Assembly: GCA_965203505.1 (NCBI GenBank)
Contig: OZ241880.1
Span: 2,108,001 to 2,172,000 of the forward strand
Source of the DNA: Bin127 sp965203505
GTDB lineage: Bacteria; Chloroflexota; Dehalococcoidia; Lucifugimonadales; Lucifugimonadaceae
Reading direction: 5' to 3'
Length of the DNA stretch: 64,000 nt
How positions within the stretch are numbered: position 1 is the first letter of the stretch; every line of letters starts with the position of its first letter. Below the pieces are notes generated by a model. The model ran no database searches. It had not been told where the DNA came from and was given only the letters and a program-made list of their open reading frames with translations. The position numbers were made by a program, and so were the translations under genes. Below, piece by piece: positions 44,641-54,400 of this stretch.

Positions 44641-44926
44641 AAGCGTCCTAATTTCATTGATTCATCCGACGTTGGTTTGGTCCTTCATCCCGATGCCGTT
44701 TCGCGTTCCCCGTCGGCTCTGCCCGGGATCAGACGATGATGCTGTCTGCAATTGCCTCTCGCATCTTCTCCATCTGGTTCATGTGATCAATGGCTCACGT
44801 ATGGGTGTTCTGGATGAGCGTCAAGGCCGGGGGCAGGTTTGGAACCTGCCCTTCGGGGTTGTGGACTGTTGCGGCTTTACACACTGTTACGGCTTCACAC
44901 AAGATTTATAGGATACTGGATTTATG
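44641..44926. other. Leader region below promoter module B
   Basis: No gene is recognised. The part nearest 44640-44700 is homologous to the upstream region of the intact kinase, so the module probably once drove a kinase gene here. Confidence 0.4.
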
Positions 44927-44976
44927 AGTAACTTCGAGGTGAAGTTGTTACACGATTTGGTAACTTACAGATAACT
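44927..44976 (-). promoter_or_regulatory. PhoB-like four-box promoter module B
   Basis: Minus strand: AGTTATC-N4-AGTTACC-N14-CTTCACC-N4-AGTTACT, then 11 bp to TATCCT. It sits 560 bp upstream of the stalk gene with the kinase remnant in between. Confidence 0.7.
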
Positions 44977-45015
44977 AACAGTCAAATTCGCAGAAATCAA
45001 CGCGAAACGGCACAT

Positions 45016-45054
45016 CCCGCTTCCCCTTCCGCGCTGCGGAAAGGAGGAAGCGGG
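45016..45054 (-). terminator. Hairpin after the gene ending at 45068
   Basis: Near-perfect long stem CCCGCTTCC-CCTTCCGC with its complement (one bulge), 14 bp past the stop. There is no U-tract. Comparable hairpins follow other members of the family at 56472-56502 and 61922-61958. Confidence 0.5.
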
Positions 45055-45067
45055 CATGAGCCGTGAT

Positions 45068-47464
45068 TCAGCCTGAGTTGTAGGCCTTGATGATCTCGAG
45101 GAATTCGGATTGCGTGATCTTGGCGGCGTAGAAGTCGATGAGCGCCTGCCGCATCTCCGACTGGCCGATCCTGCCGTCGCCGTCCGCGTCGTAGCGCGCC
45201 GCGACATCCGAAAGATCGGGCGCGGGCCCAGGTGCGGGTATCGGCGTCGCCGTCGGCGTCGGAGTGGGAGTCGGGGTCGGCGTCGGAGTGGATGTCGGCA
45301 CCGGGGTGGGCGTCGGCGTCGGTGTGGACGTCGAAGCGGGATCCGGGGCCGCCGCCACCGTCACGTCGAAGCTGTCGCTGACCGTGTTGCCGTCAGAATC
45401 CTCTGCCGTCACCGTGACGGTGAATGTTCCTTCGGCTAATGCGTACACCAACAACCCGTCGTCCGACTCAAGATAAACAGTGACGGAATCGTCATCCGAG
45501 GATGCGGCGGTGATGCTCAACGCGTCGCCGTCGGCGTCGCTGAACACCCCGGACAGAGAAACGAGCGGCGCGCTGTACAGTTCCGCGGATATGTCGCTGA
45601 TGGGCGAGACGACCGTCGGCGCGCCCTTCACCGTCACCGTGAAGCTGTCCTTGACCTTGCCGCCGTTGCCGTCGGAGGCGGTGACCGTTATCGTCGCGGC
45701 GCCGCGGGAGGCCGCCCTCACCGTCAGGACCGCGCTTTCGGCCGGCACGCTCGAACAGCACGGCGATATGGATACTGCCGCGACTGCTCCGTCTGAGGAT
45801 GTCGAGGAGGTGATGTTCAGCGCGTCGTCGTCGGCGTCGCTGAACACCCCGGACAGTGAGATCTCCTTCGTCCCGCTCTCGTTGACGAAGGCGACGTCTG
45901 CGATGGCGGATGATACCGTGGGCGCGTTGTTGGTCGGCTCTTGCCCGGACCCCTGATCCCCGCCCTGGTCCATGGCCTCGATCTCGCGCAGGGCGACCGC
46001 GACCGGCCCCCAGCGCTCCCAGCCCCGGTCGGCGAAGCCCTGCGCCTCGGACGCGGTCATGGGCGTCAGCGAAGCGTCATCGACCTCCACGCCGAATGCC
46101 AGAAGGGCCCGGTCCCAGCGGTCGGTGTGCGGTTTTTGGCTCACCCACTGCGGATCGTTGCGCCATTCCGTCATCAGCGCGACGAGGTCGGCGTAGATCT
46201 CGCTGATCGGCGGCGACTGCCCAGACGACGCCCCTGGCGGCTGCCCCGGGGTCTGCCCTGGCGACGACGGTACGGGCAGCACGGTTATGGACAGATCGAC
46301 CGTGTCGCCGACCGAGAACTGTATGCCTGGGTGCGCCCAGTTCGCCTGCTGGCCCTCCGGCTGGTAGGAGGCGTCCGAAAAGCGGAGCGCCGTGTCGCCC
46401 ACGTTGAGAATCGCGGCTTCCGCGGTGCGGAACGGGATCGCCTTGTCGAGGACGAATGCGAAATGGTCGCCCCGAACCATGTCCGCGATTCCCAAGACCG
46501 TGTACGTCGTCCCGCCGTGCGTGAATTCGTCGTCGTCGTCCGTGGCGGAGTCGCCGTCGGACAGCGACCCTCCGCTGACTGGATCATCAGTTGTGGGTAT
46601 CACGTGGTTCGTGGGTATGTTCGTCCGGTAGCCGAACCATACGTGAGATCGCCCGAGGACCGATCTGGGGAAGGCGTTCCCCACCGTCAGCGTGGCAGAC
46701 CAGACTTGGGTTCTGCCGGTCTGGATGTCTCGTGTGGGCTCGGGGTCGGGCGCGGTCGAAGGCCACTCCTGGCCTTTGACCTCGATCGCCAAGATTTCCC
46801 GATCATTCTTGTGCCACATCTGGTTCTCGGCCGGCTGGTGGAAGAACATCGTCATCTCGTCCGCGATGGACCAGCCGGATTCGCCTCTTTCGGCGGTTAT
46901 ATTTCGATCCAGGTCGGTTGGTACTCTCACGCCCATCTTCACGTTGGTTTCGTCGGTGGTGTAGACCACTAGGAAGTACCGAGTGTCGGGCTTGAGGTGG
47001 GTGTTGGCCGGGGCGCTGAAGGTCATCGCGCCCTCATTAGGATGGGTTGTGGTTAAGTTGCTGCGCCTCAGCTCGGCGATCCGCTGCTTCGGGTTGTTCG
47101 GGATCGAGGGGTTGTCCGACCACAGCTCCGCCCTGCCTTTGGTCCCCCATTCGCTAGTTGCACCAACATACGCGCCGATGCTCGTCAGCATGTAGCCGCC
47201 GCTGGCGGAGCCCGTGGTAAAAGCCTGTGCCAAGGCAGTTTCCTTGGTGGAGTAATGGCCGACCGCACTGCGGATCCTCACCCTCGCAGGACCAGTTTGA
47301 CCAGGTGTGCGGGGCAGTTCCTCAGTGAGGTTGGAGACCAGGACGCCAGGCGTCGACTGCGCCTCGGCGGACCAGATCCCGCCGGCGAACAACGCCACCG
47401 CCACGAGGAGCGCGGCGGCCAGCACGACGAGCGGGGAGCGCAGGTGCGATAAAGCACGCGTCAT
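45068..47464 (-). CDS. Secreted family protein (choice-of-anchor, RNDP module, cadherin-like repeats, T-P linker, EF-hand tail)
   Basis: The 798-residue protein has a signal peptide (LVVLAAALLVAVALFAGGIW). A choice-of-anchor-like domain follows (LVSNLTEELPRT, AFTTGSASGGYMLTSIG). Next is a WSATLTVG domain with DDEFTHGGTTYTVLGI, and then an RNDP block (EWRNDPQW, HTDRWDRALLAFGV). Two cadherin/Ig repeats (SGVFSDADDDALNITS), a T/P linker and the tail RYDADGDGRIGQSE...SEFLEIIKAYNSG complete it. GGAGGT lies 7 bp before the ATG at 47464, which directly precedes the signal peptide. The longer frame from 47584 passes through a 14-nt poly-C tract and would place 40 residues before the signal peptide. 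No own four-box module is seen, so it may be read from the previous gene. Confidence 0.85.
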   Translation of the reverse strand: MTRALSHLRSPLVVLAAALLVAVALFAGGIWSAEAQSTPGVLVSNLTEELPRTPGQTGPARVRIRSAVGHYSTKETALAQAFTTGSASGGYMLTSIGAYVGATSEWGTKGRAELWSDNPSIPNNPKQRIAELRRSNLTTTHPNEGAMTFSAPANTHLKPDTRYFLVVYTTDETNVKMGVRVPTDLDRNITAERGESGWSIADEMTMFFHQPAENQMWHKNDREILAIEVKGQEWPSTAPDPEPTRDIQTGRTQVWSATLTVGNAFPRSVLGRSHVWFGYRTNIPTNHVIPTTDDPVSGGSLSDGDSATDDDDEFTHGGTTYTVLGIADMVRGDHFAFVLDKAIPFRTAEAAILNVGDTALRFSDASYQPEGQQANWAHPGIQFSVGDTVDLSITVLPVPSSPGQTPGQPPGASSGQSPPISEIYADLVALMTEWRNDPQWVSQKPHTDRWDRALLAFGVEVDDASLTPMTASEAQGFADRGWERWGPVAVALREIEAMDQGGDQGSGQEPTNNAPTVSSAIADVAFVNESGTKEISLSGVFSDADDDALNITSSTSSDGAVAAVSISPCCSSVPAESAVLTVRAASRGAATITVTASDGNGGKVKDSFTVTVKGAPTVVSPISDISAELYSAPLVSLSGVFSDADGDALSITAASSDDDSVTVYLESDDGLLVYALAEGTFTVTVTAEDSDGNTVSDSFDVTVAAAPDPASTSTPTPTPTPVPTSTPTPTPTPTPTPTATPIPAPGPAPDLSDVAARYDADGDGRIGQSEMRQALIDFYAAKITQSEFLEIIKAYNSG

Positions 47465-47515
47465 TTTAGACCTCCGTGACGAAGATAGGTTTTTGTCGCC
47501 GCCCGCATGAAAATC

Positions 47516-47529
47516 GGGGGGGGGGGGGG
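47516..47529 (-). repeat. Poly-C tract (14 nt) upstream of the gene at 47464
   Basis: Fourteen C on the coding strand lie 51 bp before the ATG. They keep an upstream frame (from 47584) open into the gene at this length. Confidence 0.85.
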
Positions 47530-47656
47530 ATGCAACGCCCCGCCGGAGACGGCGCGTGGACGACGGAACCTCGTTCGATTTCATCTGATGAAAGCCTTTC
47601 GGATGATGGTCAAGTGATTGGTCGGGCGACCGTAGGGGCGGTTCGCTCCGGTGATC

Positions 47657-47684
47657 GTAGGGGCGGTTCGCGAACCGCCCCTAC
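47657..47684 (-). terminator. Perfect 28-nt palindrome after the gene ending at 47694
   Basis: GTAGGGGCGGTTCG and its exact complement lie 9 bp past the stop. It is also a member of the GTAGGGGC repeat type, with a half-copy at 47631-47645. A terminator role is plausible, but no U-tract follows. Confidence 0.45.
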
Positions 47685-47693
47685 TTCCGTGAT

Positions 47694-49757
47694 TCAGGAC
47701 GCGGTGTAGGCCCTGAGGATCTCGAGAAACTCGGACTGGGTCAGTTTTCCGGCGTAGAAGTCGCTGAGCGCCTGTTGCCTCTCCGACTGGGCGATCCTGC
47801 CGTCGCCGTCCGCGTCGTAGCGGGAGACGATGTCCGAGAGCTCCGTGTCCGGTTCGGGCGGCGGCTGCACCGCCGGGGCGGTCACCGTGACGTTGAAAAC
47901 GTCGTCGACCGTGCCGCCGTTGCCGTCCGACGCGGTAACCATGATGGTCGTCGTGCCTCTGCTCTTCGCCGTAACCGTCAGGCTCGAACCGTCGGACGAT
48001 ACCGATACCGTGGCGACAGCCCCGTGCGAGGACGCGGCTGTGATCGAAAGATCGTCGCCGTCCGCGTCGTGGAATACGCCGCTAAGGGAAACATCCCGCG
48101 TCCCGATTTGGTTGACAATGGTGATGTCGGCTATCGATGCCGACACCGTGGGGGCTTGGTTGGCTGGCTCCTGTTGCTGCCCGCCGGACTCGATCTGGCG
48201 CAGGGCCGCCGACACCGACACCCAGCGCTCCCAGCCGCGATCGGCGAAGGCTTGCGCCTCAGCCGCCGTCATCGCCGTCAAGCTGGTGTCAGATACCGTC
48301 TCGCCGAATGCCAGCAGCGCACGGTCCCAGCGGTCGGTGTGTGCCTTCGTATGTACCCACTGCGGGTCGTTGCGCCACTCCCTCATCTGCGCGATGAGAT
48401 CGGCGTGCTGAGCCTGACTCCGCGTCACGACTCCCAGCTCGCCCCCGGTGCCACAGCCGGCGCAGTTGCCGACGACCTGGCCGGGGGAGTTCTGGTTGGA
48501 CGAGCCCTGCACCCACTGGACAAATCCGTCATTGGTATCGGCGTACGTCCAAAGGCTGCTGCCGCTGGCGTTTTTGGCCCGGACCCGCACGTAGTACCGG
48601 TTCGCGTTCGCGTTGGACACCTCGGCTTGGAAGTCTGTAAACTTGTCTTCCGGCAGCGCACGGTTGGTGAACGCGCTGGTCCAGCTACCGGTGGTGGTGC
48701 TCCGATACTCCAGCTCGTGGCCGGTGGCGTCACACAACGATGACCCCCATTCAACCGTCAGCGTCCCGCCCGCCGCTTGGGCTTGCGCCCATTGCGGGGC
48801 GGTGGGAATCTCATCGCCGTCGTCGTAGATCGTGACCGTGGCGGACAGGGGTTCGCCAAGGATCATCCCACCATCCGGGTTGATCCCGCCCTTCACCCCG
48901 AGGTCGATCGTGAAGGTCTCGCCGCCGGGTTCGCAGACGCTGTCGTCGACGATCGGAATCTCGTAGGCGACGAACATTCGACTGTCTTCGGAGATCGTGA
49001 ACTCGTCGTCCTGGTCGGCGGTGTAGTCGCTGACGCGGTCGGCGGTGTCGCCGCCGGATGCGTTGAAGCTGGCGACGAACTTTCGGGAAGTCGTATTCCG
49101 GTTCGGCACCTTGAAGATGGAGGCGTCCAGCGTCTCGCCCTCGACCGCGCTGTAGCTGGACTGCCCGAAGTTCACCACTCCCGTCTGGTCCAGGGCGTGT
49201 ATGATCATGCGCTCGCCAGTGGGGTTCCGGGGCTTCCAGCCGCGGTCGACAGCGGGGTCCGGGTCGCCAGGCTCGAGGTTCTGGGTTTGTCTGAGATACT
49301 CCATCACTCCTGGATCGTCGAAGGTCCGGATGCAGACGGCGAAAGCCTCGGTGCTCTCGGTCGCATCGAGGTCATCTCTAATCACCACGGGAAGGACGAA
49401 GCCTCCACCGCCGACTGTATCGCCGCCGACAGGGAACGCGCCGCCGATATAGTCCTCCGTTTCGGCGAGCGGGTCGCCCAGCCTCTCGGCTTCGCTTGGC
49501 GGGGCGCATTGGTCCGGCCATTCGACGGACGTGAAGATGTACAGGACATGTGTTTGAGTGGTTTCACCCTTCGTGCCAACAGCGACCTCGGCCAAATCGT
49601 CTTCTTCCACCCACAGGTGCTTATCGCGGAACCAGTAGATCCTGCCCTCCTGCGCCTCGGCCGCGGGCGGGACGTGGGCGTGGAACACCGCCACCGTGAC
49701 CAGCGCGACGGCGAGGAGGAGGAGCGGGGAGCGGCGGAGGAAGGAGGCCCGCGTCAT
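47694..49757 (-). CDS. Secreted family protein (Calx-beta-like, FN3, CxxCG/RNDP module, cadherin-like repeat, EF-hand tail)
   Basis: The 687-residue protein has a signal peptide (LLLLAVALVTVAVFHAHVPP). A beta-rich N-terminal region leads to a Calx-beta-like module (VNFGQSSYSAVEGETL, DDSVCEPGGETFTI) and FN3 (PQWAQAQAAGGTLTVEW). The shared module follows (CAGCGTGGELGV, EWRNDPQW, HTDRWDRALLAFGE), then a cadherin/Ig repeat (SGVFHDADGDDLSITA). The EF-hand tail is RYDADGDGRIAQSE...EFLEILRAYTAS. The ATG at 49757 directly precedes the signal peptide, with GGGAAG upstream. An upstream frame from 49913 crosses an 11-nt poly-C tract in phase. Promoter module C lies about 210 bp upstream. Confidence 0.86.
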   Translation of the reverse strand: MTRASFLRRSPLLLLAVALVTVAVFHAHVPPAAEAQEGRIYWFRDKHLWVEEDDLAEVAVGTKGETTQTHVLYIFTSVEWPDQCAPPSEAERLGDPLAETEDYIGGAFPVGGDTVGGGGFVLPVVIRDDLDATESTEAFAVCIRTFDDPGVMEYLRQTQNLEPGDPDPAVDRGWKPRNPTGERMIIHALDQTGVVNFGQSSYSAVEGETLDASIFKVPNRNTTSRKFVASFNASGGDTADRVSDYTADQDDEFTISEDSRMFVAYEIPIVDDSVCEPGGETFTIDLGVKGGINPDGGMILGEPLSATVTIYDDGDEIPTAPQWAQAQAAGGTLTVEWGSSLCDATGHELEYRSTTTGSWTSAFTNRALPEDKFTDFQAEVSNANANRYYVRVRAKNASGSSLWTYADTNDGFVQWVQGSSNQNSPGQVVGNCAGCGTGGELGVVTRSQAQHADLIAQMREWRNDPQWVHTKAHTDRWDRALLAFGETVSDTSLTAMTAAEAQAFADRGWERWVSVSAALRQIESGGQQQEPANQAPTVSASIADITIVNQIGTRDVSLSGVFHDADGDDLSITAASSHGAVATVSVSSDGSSLTVTAKSRGTTTIMVTASDGNGGTVDDVFNVTVTAPAVQPPPEPDTELSDIVSRYDADGDGRIAQSERQQALSDFYAGKLTQSEFLEILRAYTAS

Positions 49758-49796
49758 GCCGCGCTTCCCGGATAATCTAGCACGTAAGTTCCAATT

Positions 49797-49807
49797 GGGG
49801 GGGGGGG
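49797..49807 (-). repeat. Poly-C tract (11 nt) upstream of the gene at 49757
   Basis: Eleven C on the coding strand lie 39 bp before the ATG, in the transcribed leader predicted from module C. Confidence 0.8.
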
Positions 49808-49963
49808 TATCGGTACTCGGCACACCGCGGGAAATCCGGTTCAGCTTCACGTGATCAATGTCTCCGTGGTTGGGTGTTCTCATTCGCAGGCGCGTGGAGT
49901 GCCCCTGCGTCATTCTGCTGGTTTATCTGCTGGTTTACAGGTGAAACATTTTACAAAATTTCA

Positions 49964-50013
49964 AGTAACTTAGGGGTAAAGTCGATGCGTGTTTTGATAA
50001 CGCAACAGTAACT
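49964..50013 (-). promoter_or_regulatory. PhoB-like four-box promoter module C
   Basis: Minus strand: AGTTACT-N4-CGTTATC-N14-CTTTACC-N4-AGTTACT, then exactly 10 bp to TAAAAT. TCGATTTTAGCGA precedes it. Predicted transcription start is near 49941. Confidence 0.75.
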
Positions 50014-50161
50014 AACCGCCAAACTCGCTAAAATCGACGCGGAACGGCTGATGTCGCGCCCCCTTGCGCGGCGCGACTGTTGCGATACCCCCCTTGCCAC
50101 GCGAGACGCGAAATTATGGGAACTCACATACGATGCTGCGCGCCGAGCATCAACGCGTCCG

Positions 50162-50352
50162 CTAGTCGTACATCTCGCGGTATGTGTCTGCGGTTTCCAA
50201 CGTCAACCGGCACTTCAACTGTTCGACGACTTTGCATATCTCGTCGTTGGACGGGGCGGATGAAAAACCGCCAGTTATCAGCATTACACTCACGATCACG
50301 CCAATGATGACTGCGCCGATAGCCGCAAATACGTAGATTTTGATAGGATTGA
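50162..50352 (-). pseudogene. Possible small membrane protein without a start codon
   Basis: The minus-strand frame encodes a convincing membrane segment (IYVFAAIGAVIIGVIVSVML) followed by a soluble Cys-containing tail (DEICKVVEQLKCRLTLE) and ends at 50162. No ATG, GTG or TTG lies between the upstream stop and the membrane segment, so it is either decayed or starts internally. The surrounding 50014-50600 holds nothing else recognised. Confidence 0.35.
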
Positions 50353-50606
50353 AGCGTGAGACCCGCGAAGTCGGCGAACCCGGATTACACTGTTAATGGG
50401 ATCGGCGATGCATCGCGGAATCTCGAGTGCCGGAGGGGTGCGAAAGGCCAGAACAAGGGTTCGTTCGCACATTACGGGACGCTACTCCCAACCTCCGGCA
50501 CAATCATTCTAGGGCAAACCGAACGGGCCGGAAATGACCGTTAAAATGCAAGCGCGGTCGTCCAGCCGATCCGATGCCGGAGGGGTGCGAAAGGCAGTTC
50601 GACGAG

Positions 50607-50741
50607 ATGACTCCGCAGGAAGCGTTGAACGCGTACGCGCATCTGGCGGAAGAGATGTCTTACTACTTCGACGAATCCAGACGCTACGCAGACTTCGCCA
50701 GCAACGATGCTGAATCTGCGTTGACAGAATGCGGATACTAG
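50607..50741 (+). CDS. Very small hypothetical protein (44 aa)
   Basis: The frame MTPQEALNAYAHLAEEMSYY... is acidic and helical, ends ALTECGY, and meets the convergent coiled-coil gene at its stop. A direct repeat CCGGAGGGGTGCGAAAGGC occurs just upstream and again about 150 bp before that. No family is recognised. Support is only the amphipathic composition. Confidence 0.3.
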   Translation: MTPQEALNAYAHLAEEMSYYFDESRRYADFASNDAESALTECGY

Positions 50742-51031
50742 GGCAGACGCTTGTCTATGGCGTTCAAGCGGTCGATCACCATCCTCATCCCCATCTTCAA
50801 CTCTCTCACATCGTCTTTCACGTCGTCGACCTTGCGTTCCAGGCCGTCGACCTTGCGCTCCAGGCGTCGCTGACCATTCTGCAAGTCCTTGATGTCCGCT
50901 CTCACATCGCCGAACTGCTCGTTCATCGCATCCTGCAATGCCCGCTGACCTTCTTGCAGGTCTTTCAGCGTTTCGTGAGTGGCGACATCATTCTGTTCGA
51001 GACGCTCGACCCTTTTCTCCACCGTCGTCAT
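50738..51031 (-). CDS. Small coiled-coil protein (97 aa)
   Basis: The whole protein is a heptad-type coiled coil (VEKRVERLEQNDVAT, RRLERKVDGLERKVDDVKDD). Its repeated LERKV/DVK units resemble many small phage- or plasmid-type hypothetical proteins. It is in an operon with the upstream basic protein (4-bp overlap). A role in oligomerisation is likely, function unknown. Confidence 0.6.
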   Translation of the reverse strand: MTTVEKRVERLEQNDVATHETLKDLQEGQRALQDAMNEQFGDVRADIKDLQNGQRRLERKVDGLERKVDDVKDDVRELKMGMRMVIDRLNAIDKRLP

Positions 51032-51180
51032 CCTTTAGCCTCTTTCTTCAGATAAGGCCACTCCTTCGGTGGAGGCGTGGTCATCAAAACGCGTGCGGTC
51101 TCTTCCGGAGAAGCGGCGATGCGCGGCGGCATGGGCTTGGGGGGACGACCAACCGATTTCTTGGGCTCCGTGCTTGCCAT
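51028..51180 (-). CDS. Small basic protein with AT-hook-like motif
   Basis: The 50-residue protein from the ATG at 51180 starts MASTEPKKSVGRPPKPMPPR. GRPPK is AT-hook-like, followed by ETARVLMTTPPPKEWPYL. This composition recalls short conserved proteins in Chloroflexota. Its stop overlaps the coiled-coil gene start, indicating coupled expression. It may bind DNA, and the pair could be a small toxin-antitoxin-like unit, but nothing proves it. Confidence 0.55.
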   Translation of the reverse strand: MASTEPKKSVGRPPKPMPPRIAASPEETARVLMTTPPPKEWPYLKKEAKG

Positions 51181-51426
51181 GCCTTGATTGTATATCGATT
51201 TGTATGGTAAAACGCAATACATCTAACGCGTAGTATTCGATGTAGTTCCCATTGCAATACCCTCCCCCTTTGTCCAAGGGGGAATTGAAGGGGGTTTAGA
51301 AACCGATCGGGCATCCCCTGCGAACTTCGCTGCGCTGGTTCGCGTCCCCTTCGCTTGCGAAAGGGACGGATTATGGGGTTTTGCAACGGTCTCCAGCGGC
51401 GCGGGCGCGCGCGGGCAAGCCGTGCT

Positions 51427-54400
51427 TCAAGACGCCTGATAGGCCTTGTGGATCTTGAGGAATTCTGATTCCGTGATATTGGCGGAGTAGTAGTCTTCGA
51501 GGGCCCGTTTCAGCTCGGTTTGGCTGATCTTGCCGTCTCCGTCGGCGTCGTACCGGGACGCCATGTCAGAGGTCTCAGTCTCCGTCTCTTGCTCTTCCGG
51601 CTCGGGAGTCGGTTCGGGAGTTTGAGTCGGCTCAGGATCTGGAGTTTCAGACACCGGAACATCGGAGGGCTCGTCAGAGGGCTGCTGATCTACGGAGGTG
51701 TCCTGGTCCACCTGTTCCGAAGTCTCTGGTTCTTGTTGCTCAGAATCGGTATCGGGTACGGAGGTAGACGTCGAAGTCGACGTGTCCTGCTTCACATCAT
51801 CCTGCGGATCCGGTTGGACGTTCTGCTGCTGTGTTGCCGGCGCTGTTACCGTGACGTCGAATTCGGCGGTGACACGGTTGCCGTCGGAATACTCGGCGAC
51901 TACGGTTATCGTCGCCTCGCCCGCGGATACTCCCGTCACCGTGAGCGTCGAGCCGTCCGAGGACACCGTGACGGTTGCGACGTCCTCGTCGTCGGAAGAC
52001 GCGGTGATGGTCAGTGTTACACCCTCGGTGACGCTGAAGACGTCGGACAGGGAGACTTCATGCGTGTCTCCCGCTTCCAAGTCGGATACATCCTCTAGGG
52101 CGACGGACGCCGTTGATGCTTGGTTCGGCGGATCTTGCTGCTGCGGTGACTGCTGTTGCTTGCTGGCTTCCATCTCCCGCAATGCCGCTGCCACCTCGAC
52201 CCAGCGGGACCAGGCGTCACCGCGGTCGGCGAAGCCCTGCGCCTCCGCCGCCGTCATTGGTGTCAGCGTCGCATCCTCTACCGTTTCCCCGAAGGCTAAG
52301 AGCGCCCGGTCCCAGCGGTCCGTGTGCTCCTTGAAGCTCGACCATTCGGGGTCTTCGCGCCACTCGTACATCTGAGCAATGAGATCGGATTGCTGCGCCT
52401 GGGTTTGTCCCGGGTCAGGCGCCACGCCCAGCTCGTTCTCGGTGCCGCAGTTGTCGCAGGGATCGCCCTGCCCGACGACCTGTTGCTGCTGCTGTTGCTG
52501 TTGTTGCAGTAGCGGTTGCTGGGTTGGCCCGGTCACGGTGAATGTTGCCTCCAACGACCAAGGACCTACCCCCGCCTCGTTTCTGGCGGCGACTCGAATC
52601 TTGTAGTCGCCCGAGCTGATCGCGTTGATCCATGCCAACCCATAGTCGCCGGCAGGGAGACTCAGATTGACGCCGTCGGGGACTGAATTGACCGCGGTGG
52701 TCGGGTAGCTACCACCGTCGACAATAACCTGGACCACGTAATCGGTCGCGCCTGACACTGGGCCCCACGTCGCCCAGACACCCGATCCGTTGGGGTCCGC
52801 GCCCGAGTAGACCTGTCCCGCATTCAGCGAGGCCGGCGCGGACGTGGGGACCGAGGAGCCATTGACGACCGTGATGGTGAAGCTCCGGGTGGCGCTGACG
52901 TTGTTGCGGTCGGTCGCGGTGTACGTCACCTCCGTCGTGCCGGGAACGTACGGCTTGCCGGAGATGCTCCTGACATGCTGCCTCCCGTTGAAAAAGAGTC
53001 CCTTGACCGCGGGTTCCAGCCGGTACCGGATCCCGATTCCGACGATCGCCCCGCCGACTGCCTTGGGCAGTGTGACGGAGACGTTTTCGCCCACCGTGAA
53101 GCTCCGGTCGGCTATCTCCGGCAACGTCGGCGCCTCTCGCACAGAAATGGAGTTGGAGGCAGAGGCACGGGCACCGTTCGCATCCTCGGCCCAGTAGTTC
53201 ACGCTGTAGAACGCCTCTGCGGAGGGCGCGCTACCGCCAGTGTCGCTGGTGAGGACTCTGGTGGCGGAGTCGAAGGAGAAGCCCGGTGCGTCATCATCGA
53301 TGGTCTTCCGCACTCCGCCGGTGATTTGACGCCCGTCGACGATCCTTTGCTCCTTCACACGGTATGTCAGGTGATATGTCAGATCTCCATGTCCGCCGGT
53401 AGCCTTCGGCAGCGTCGCCTCGATGCGTTCCGTCTGGCCGACGGTGTAGACGAAGATCGTGTCTTTGAACGCCTGACGCTCGTCTTCATCGAACTCCACC
53501 GGCGGGGCGACCGTCACGTCGAAGGTGAGGGAAGCCGAGCCGCCGATATCGTCGGTGGCGGTGTAGGTGACGGTGGCGGGACTCGTCGTTGCGGACTCGG
53601 GCGTGCCGTGGATGACCCTGCCGTCGCCGCCCATCCAAAGTCCTTCTGGAAGGCCGGTGGTGGTGTAGGTGACGTTGTAGAAGCCGCCGGTGGCGATGGG
53701 CAGCCTGAGAGCATCCTTCTCATATTCGCTGAGGCCCAGGAACGAAATCTCGCCGCCCTCAGTGAAGGTCATGTCGTCCACCGTTGCGCCGCCGAAGCTC
53801 AGCGAGGTGCGCTGAAAGTTGAAGTAGTAGACCTGCGGGTCGCCGCTGGTGAGTACCTCGATCGCGGGGAACCGGGGGTTGGCCCCGCTTGTCAGACTGG
53901 TGTCGGAACTGGTGGTCCTAGCGGCTTCGCTGCTGTTCAGAGTGCTGCTGTTGGAGTTTGCCCGCTCCTTCAAGACCACCGCGGTGATCGCGGTGCTGGT
54001 CCAGTAGGGAGTGAAGGTGATGGTCTTGAGGTCGGAGGGGACACGGACCGTGTAGGTGGCCGTGTCGGAGTCGAACCATGGGTTCGAGAGGAGGCGGAAG
54101 GTGTACGTCTCGCCTCCGCGCTCGACCGTGCCGGTGATGCCGAGTCCGGTCAGGGCGACCGGATCGGGCGATATCTGCTGCGCCAAAGGAGTGCCGGTTG
54201 CGACCGCGGACCAGGGACCCGCTCCGCGCGAGTTCTTAGCCCGTACGCGCACATCGTATTGCACCCCAGCTACGAGGTCGGTTATCTTTGCGCTGCGGAC
54301 CTGCCCATCGGGGAAGGTGACGTTGTCGTCTTCCCAAGTTTCGTCGGCGCTCCCCTTGTATTGCACGTCGTAGCTGGTGATCGACTCCCCGTTGTTCTGC